The notes below the pieces were generated by a model. It did not search any database. It was not told the DNA's origin and worked only from the letters and a program-made list of their open reading frames with translations. Positions 6,064 through 8,967 of a DNA stretch of 8,967 nt are shown piece by piece; the stretch's first letter is position 1, and each line of letters opens with the position of its first letter. The stretch comes from an uncultured Verrucomicrobium sp. (GTDB lineage: Bacteria > Verrucomicrobiota > Verrucomicrobiia > Methylacidiphilales > GAS474): contig CAISZB010000199.1 of the NCBI GenBank assembly GCA_903889845.1, forward strand, positions 1-8,967, read 5' to 3'. Made by a program: the position numbers and the translations under genes.

Positions 6064-6951
6064 ATGAAACATTTCCTCGCCCTCGAAGGCTTCGGCCTCG
6101 CCGATTCCCGGGACATCCTCGCCCGGGCCACCGCCTTCAAGAAGGGGCGCGGCGTCGGCGGCGCGCACGCGAAGCCCCTCGCCGGGCAGACGTGGGCGCT
6201 GATCTTCGCCAAGTCATCGACGCGGACCCGCGTCTCCTTCGAGGTCGGCATCCGGGAACTGGGCGGGGAGTCGCTCTTCCTCTCCTCGAACGATATCCAA
6301 TTGGGCCGGGGCGAACCGATCCGGGACACCGCCCGCGTCCTGGGCCGGATGACCCATGGTGCCGTGATCCGGACCTACGCCCAGGCCGACGTCGCCGAGT
6401 TCGCCGAGTTCGGGAAGATCCCGACCGTCAACGCGCTGACCGACGAGGAGCATCCCTGCCAGGTCCTGACCGACGTCTTCACCTTCGAGGAGAAGCGGGG
6501 CTCCATCGCCGGGAAGAAGGTCGCCTTCATCGGCGACGCCGCCTGCAACATGGGCCGCTCCTGGGCCTATGCGGCGGAGATCTTCGGCTTCGACATCGCC
6601 TTTGCCGCGCCGAAGGGCTACGAGTGCCCCGTCTCCGGACCGCGCGTCCAGCAGACGACCTCGCCCGCCGAGGCGGCTGCCGGGGCCGACCTCCTCTACA
6701 CCGACGTCTGGGTCTCCATGGGGAAGGAGGCCGAATCGGCCCAGCGCCTCGCCGACATGGCCCCCTACCAGATCAACGCCGCGCTCCTCGCCCAGGCGAA
6801 GCCCGACGCGCTGGTCCTCCACTGCCTGCCCGCGTATCGCGGGAAGGAGATCACCGAAGAGGTGATGGAGGCGCGGGCGCAGGATATCTTCGACCAGGCG
6901 GAGAACCGGCTCCATGTGCAGAAGGGCGTGATCGATTGGTTGGTGGGGTAG
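6064..6951 (+). CDS. argF: Ornithine carbamoyltransferase
   Basis: Joins ornithine and carbamoyl phosphate to make citrulline in the cytoplasm. The 295-residue protein shows the carbamoyl-phosphate loop SSTRTRVSFE (51-60), NALTDEEHPCQ (123-133), the second-domain GDAACNMGRSWAYAAEIFG (157-175), the ornithine-binding DVWVSMGKE (214-222) and HCLPAYRG (253-260), ending with ENRLHVQKGVIDWL. The ornithine motif and HCLP favour this over aspartate carbamoyltransferase. The length is slightly short for a family of about 300-335 residues, but no landmark is missing. In place of the common GDGNN motif it has GDAACN, a modest variation. It lies 87 bp after argB, the widest gap inside the cluster, and argD, which would complete the route to ornithine, is absent from the window. 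The TAG stop is part of an inverted repeat shared with the convergent SulP gene. Confidence 0.96.
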   Translation: MKHFLALEGFGLADSRDILARATAFKKGRGVGGAHAKPLAGQTWALIFAKSSTRTRVSFEVGIRELGGESLFLSSNDIQLGRGEPIRDTARVLGRMTHGAVIRTYAQADVAEFAEFGKIPTVNALTDEEHPCQVLTDVFTFEEKRGSIAGKKVAFIGDAACNMGRSWAYAAEIFGFDIAFAAPKGYECPVSGPRVQQTTSPAEAAAGADLLYTDVWVSMGKEAESAQRLADMAPYQINAALLAQAKPDALVLHCLPAYRGKEITEEVMEARAQDIFDQAENRLHVQKGVIDWLVG

Positions 6952-6987
6952 GGGGAAGGGCCGCACCCACAACGTCGCGCCCCCCTA
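6949..6987. terminator. Inverted repeat containing both stop codons of the convergent argF and SulP genes
   Basis: TAGGGGG (6949-6955) and CCCCCTA (6981-6987) are perfect 7-bp arms with a 25-nt loop. The TAG at 6949-6951 ends argF and the CTA at 6985-6987 is the complement of the SulP TAG. A hairpin would form in RNA from either strand, fitting a two-way terminator. Neither side has a T tract, so it is not a standard intrinsic terminator. Confidence 0.4.
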
Positions 6988-8715
6988 CGCCAACGCGATC
7001 TTGGCCGGGTCCTTAATCAGAACCCGCGCCCGCTCCAACGCCGTATCGAGGTCGGGGCAGAGGTTGTCCATGCCGATCCGGTCGAGGAACCCGGCCCGCT
7101 CCATCAGGAAGAGGGGCTGCGTGTGCGGGCCGGCGAGGACGAGGTGGGAACCCCGCTTCGCGAGCTTCGTGTGGAGTCGTTCCAGGATGTCGAGCGCCGT
7201 CGCGTCCATGGCGAGGAGTTTGTGCATCTGAAGGATCGTCACGCGCTGCTCCTCCTTGTCGTGGAGGAAGACGTTCTCCAGCTTGTCGGCGGCGCCGAGC
7301 ATCAGGACGCCGAAGATCCGGAAGACGTGGACCCCCTCCGGCAGTTCCTTCCCGTGGAGGGAATGGTGCATGCCCTCGGTCTCGCTGTTCGGATCGACCG
7401 GGGAGACGTCGGTCATCAGCGCCACGCGGCGGATGAAGAGGATCGCCGCCAGCACCATTCCGGTCTCGACGGCGATGGTGAGGTTGAACATCACCGTGAG
7501 GCCGAAGGCGGTCAGGAGGACCAGCGCGTCGCTGCGCGGGATCCGGTTGAGGAGGAGGAACTCCTTCCAGTCCCCCATGTGGATCGAGACGACGACGAGG
7601 ATACCCGCCAGGATCGAGAGGGGGATGAACTTCGCCAGCGGCGCCGCCGCGGCCAGGATGGCCAGGAGGGTGAGGGCGTGGACGATTCCGGCGATGGGGG
7701 TGCGCGCGCCGGACCGGGCGTTCGTCGCCGTCCGGACGATGGCCCCGGTCGCCGGGATACCGCCGAAGAGGGGGCTGGCGATGTTCGCGATGCCCTGGGC
7801 GACGAGTTCCGTGTTCGAGTCGTGCCGGTCGTCGATCATCCCGTCGGCGACGACGGCGGAGAGGAGGGACTCGATCGCGGCCAGGAGGGCGATGGTCGTC
7901 GCCGGGGGGATCAGGTTTTCCAGGTGCTTCAGGTCGATGGCGGGGAAGTGGAGCGCGGGGAGGCTGTGCGGGATGCCGCCGAAGCGGGAGCCGATGGTCT
8001 CCACGTCGAGGTGGAGGAAGAGGGCGGCGAGCGTCCCGAGGAGGACGACGACAAGGGTCCCGGGCAGGAACCGGACGAGACGCTTCGGGATGAGGACCGG
8101 CCAGAGCAGCAGCAGGGCGACGGTGCCCACGGCGAGGGCCGTCGAGGCCGGGTTCCATTCCGGTGCACGGGAGGCCAGCCAGCCGATCCGCTCGAAGAAC
8201 TCGGCGGGGGAATCGCCCTTGAAGCCGAAGAAGTCCTTCACCTGCGTCAGGAGGATGAGGACGGCGATGCCGTTGGTGAAGCCGACGGTGACGGGCCGGG
8301 GGATGTAGCGGATCGTCGAACCGAGGCCGGTGAGGCCGATCAGGACGAGGATCACCCCCGCCATGATCGTGCAGAGGGCCAGGTTCTCCATCCCGTATTG
8401 GGCGATGATCCCGGAGATGATAACGACGAAGGCCCCCGTCGGCCCGCCGATCTGGACCCGCGACCCGCCGAGGAGGGAGATGAGGAACCCGGCGACGATC
8501 GCCGTGTAGAGCCCCGCTGCCGGGGTGACGCCGGAGGCGATGCCGAAGGCCATCGCCAGCGGCAGGGCGACGATGCCGACAGTGATCCCGGCGGTGAGGT
8601 CGGAGCCGAAGGCGCGGGGGGTGTAGCCTTTCAGGGCCGTGAGAATCTTCGGACGGAAGCGCAGCGCGGCCTCCCCCGCGACGCGGTAGAAATGGGAGCC
8701 AAGCTTGCGATACAT
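6985..8715 (-). CDS. SulP/SLC26-family anion transporter with C-terminal STAS domain
   Basis: Inner-membrane anion transporter. Relatives carry sulfate, bicarbonate or C4-dicarboxylates, often with Na+ or H+. The 576-residue protein has a hydrophobic transporter domain at about 35-430 with many predicted membrane segments. Conserved pieces are DLTAGITVGIVALPLAMAFG (39-58), GLYTA (68-72), GGPTGAF (90-96), the ESLLSAVVADGM segment (282-293) and GGIPATGAIVRTATNARSG (318-336). A cytoplasmic STAS domain follows at about 460-565, with ILQMHKLLAMDATALDIL (494-511) where anti-sigma-antagonist relatives carry a phosphorylated Ser; here the position is Asp-Ala-Thr. Length and two-domain layout are normal for bacterial SulP proteins. 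Substrate cannot be assigned: the nearest genes are arginine and ribosomal genes, which give no hint. The ATG at 8715 is preceded by GTTCTTCCT, with no Shine-Dalgarno. It faces argF across 33 bp. Confidence 0.93.
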   Translation of the reverse strand: MYRKLGSHFYRVAGEAALRFRPKILTALKGYTPRAFGSDLTAGITVGIVALPLAMAFGIASGVTPAAGLYTAIVAGFLISLLGGSRVQIGGPTGAFVVIISGIIAQYGMENLALCTIMAGVILVLIGLTGLGSTIRYIPRPVTVGFTNGIAVLILLTQVKDFFGFKGDSPAEFFERIGWLASRAPEWNPASTALAVGTVALLLLWPVLIPKRLVRFLPGTLVVVLLGTLAALFLHLDVETIGSRFGGIPHSLPALHFPAIDLKHLENLIPPATTIALLAAIESLLSAVVADGMIDDRHDSNTELVAQGIANIASPLFGGIPATGAIVRTATNARSGARTPIAGIVHALTLLAILAAAAPLAKFIPLSILAGILVVVSIHMGDWKEFLLLNRIPRSDALVLLTAFGLTVMFNLTIAVETGMVLAAILFIRRVALMTDVSPVDPNSETEGMHHSLHGKELPEGVHVFRIFGVLMLGAADKLENVFLHDKEEQRVTILQMHKLLAMDATALDILERLHTKLAKRGSHLVLAGPHTQPLFLMERAGFLDRIGMDNLCPDLDTALERARVLIKDPAKIALA

Positions 8716-8738
8716 AGGAAGAACGTGCCCGGGGAAGG

Positions 8739-8748
8739 GGGAATTCCC
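8739..8748. promoter_or_regulatory. GGGAATTCCC palindrome upstream of the SulP gene
   Basis: A perfect 10-bp palindrome 23 bp before the SulP start, flanked by AAGGG (8735-8739) and CCCTT (8750-8754), which form a one-base-offset outer repeat. It may be an operator or simply a symmetric stretch in a G/C-run-rich spacer. Confidence 0.25.
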
Positions 8749-8752
8749 TCCC

Positions 8753-8778
8753 TTGGGCGTGAGTCCCTTCTACGCCAA
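8753..8778. promoter_or_regulatory. TTGG(G)CGT-N11-ACGCCAA inverted repeat, LysR-type-like operator
   Basis: Arms TTGGGCGT (8753-8760) and ACGCCAA (8772-8778) are inverted repeats with one bulged G and exactly 11 bases between the inner T and A. This T-N11-A layout is the classic recognition form of LysR-family regulators, several of which control sulfate or bicarbonate uptake genes. It lies 38-63 bp upstream of the SulP start. No regulator gene is in the window and no clear -10/-35 pair was found. Confidence 0.3.
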
Positions 8779-8818
8779 TTCGGGCGGGGGGGCAAGGGGG
8801 GAGCGTGTCGCAGGGGGG

Positions 8819-8840
8819 CGAAAGGCCGATAGGCCCTTCG
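8819..8840. terminator. Strong hairpin between the SulP gene and the right-hand end
   Basis: CGAAAGGCC (8819-8827) and GGCCCTTCG (8832-8840) can form a 9-bp stem with one wobble pair and a 4-nt loop. It lies about 50 nt past the stop of the possible minus-strand gene at the edge and about 100 nt before the SulP gene, so it could end the upstream transcript. No T tract follows on either strand. Confidence 0.4.
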
Positions 8841-8889
8841 GGATTGGCTCCCGCCCATCCTATTCAGTTTCCCCTTTATCTCTTTGTCG

Positions 8890-8967
8890 CTATCGCGACG
8901 GGATTGGGGAGAATCGCTTCGCTTCCCTGTACAGCTCCATGCCCACCGCGCGTTTGTAGGCTTCTGA
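8890..8967 (-). CDS. Possible C-terminal tail of an unidentified minus-strand gene, 5' part outside the window
   Basis: Read from the right edge on the minus strand, one frame is open for 25 codons and ends in TAG at 8892-8890. The peptide is charged and helix-like, containing EAYKRAVGMELYREAKRFS. It points the same way as the SulP gene and is followed by a hairpin at terminator distance. Against it, third positions are less G/C-rich than in the neighbouring genes (18 of 25) and the piece is short. I do not recognise the family; it may be non-coding. Confidence 0.28.
   Translation of the reverse strand, partial: SEAYKRAVGMELYREAKRFSPIPSR

Noticed and set aside
7123..8832. 569-codon plus-strand open frame opposite the SulP gene
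   Set aside because: Its product is mostly Asp, Glu, Gly and Arg, typical of antisense frames of GC-rich membrane-protein genes. The minus-strand SulP frame is unmistakable.
8705..8959. 84-codon plus-strand open frame at the right end
   Set aside because: It starts inside the SulP 5' end, covers a spacer full of hairpins and G runs, and has no recognisable protein features.

Overview
High-GC bacterial chromosome carrying housekeeping metabolism. Coding regions show strong G/C preference at third codon positions. The genes are: the start of an acetolactate synthase gene (ilvB, minus strand, running off the left edge); the ribosomal protein pair rplM-rpsI; an arginine biosynthesis cluster argC-argJ-argB-argF; and a convergent SulP-family anion transporter. 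A bifunctional-type ArgJ, an arginine-sensitive-type ArgB, high GC and mostly non-Shine-Dalgarno starts fit Verrucomicrobiota or a relative. That placement is an inference from gene content and style; no rRNA or other marker here fixes it.

Layout. Bases 1-1526 (minus) encode the first 508 residues of the acetohydroxyacid synthase catalytic subunit. A 184-bp divergent spacer carries a well-formed sigma70-type promoter (TTGACA, 17 bp, TATTTT) firing rightward into rplM (L13) and rpsI (S9). A 180-bp spacer with several possible hairpins and three TTCGTCA repeats at exact 11-bp spacing separates rpsI from argC. Then come argC (broken by a one-base deletion), argJ, argB and argF, all on the plus strand. 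A 33-bp spacer whose inverted repeat includes both stop codons separates argF from the minus-strand SulP gene (6985-8715). The last 250 bp hold the SulP upstream region, a strong hairpin and possibly the tail of an unidentified minus-strand gene.

How the genes work together. ArgJ makes N-acetylglutamate by recycling acetyl groups, ArgB phosphorylates it, ArgC reduces the acyl phosphate to the semialdehyde, an aminotransferase (ArgD, not in this window) makes acetylornithine, ArgJ releases ornithine, and ArgF carbamoylates it to citrulline. ArgB carries the N-terminal helix and C-terminal signature of the arginine-inhibited class, so feedback probably acts at that step. IlvB serves branched-chain amino acid synthesis. 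The SulP protein probably carries sulfate, bicarbonate or a dicarboxylate.

I found no convincing new biological system, mobile element, CRISPR array or RNA gene. The observations most worth checking are the argC frameshift, the shared pyrimidine-rich TTCCT immediately before several start codons, the phased repeats upstream of argC, and a lysine in acetolactate synthase at the site equivalent to plant Pro197.
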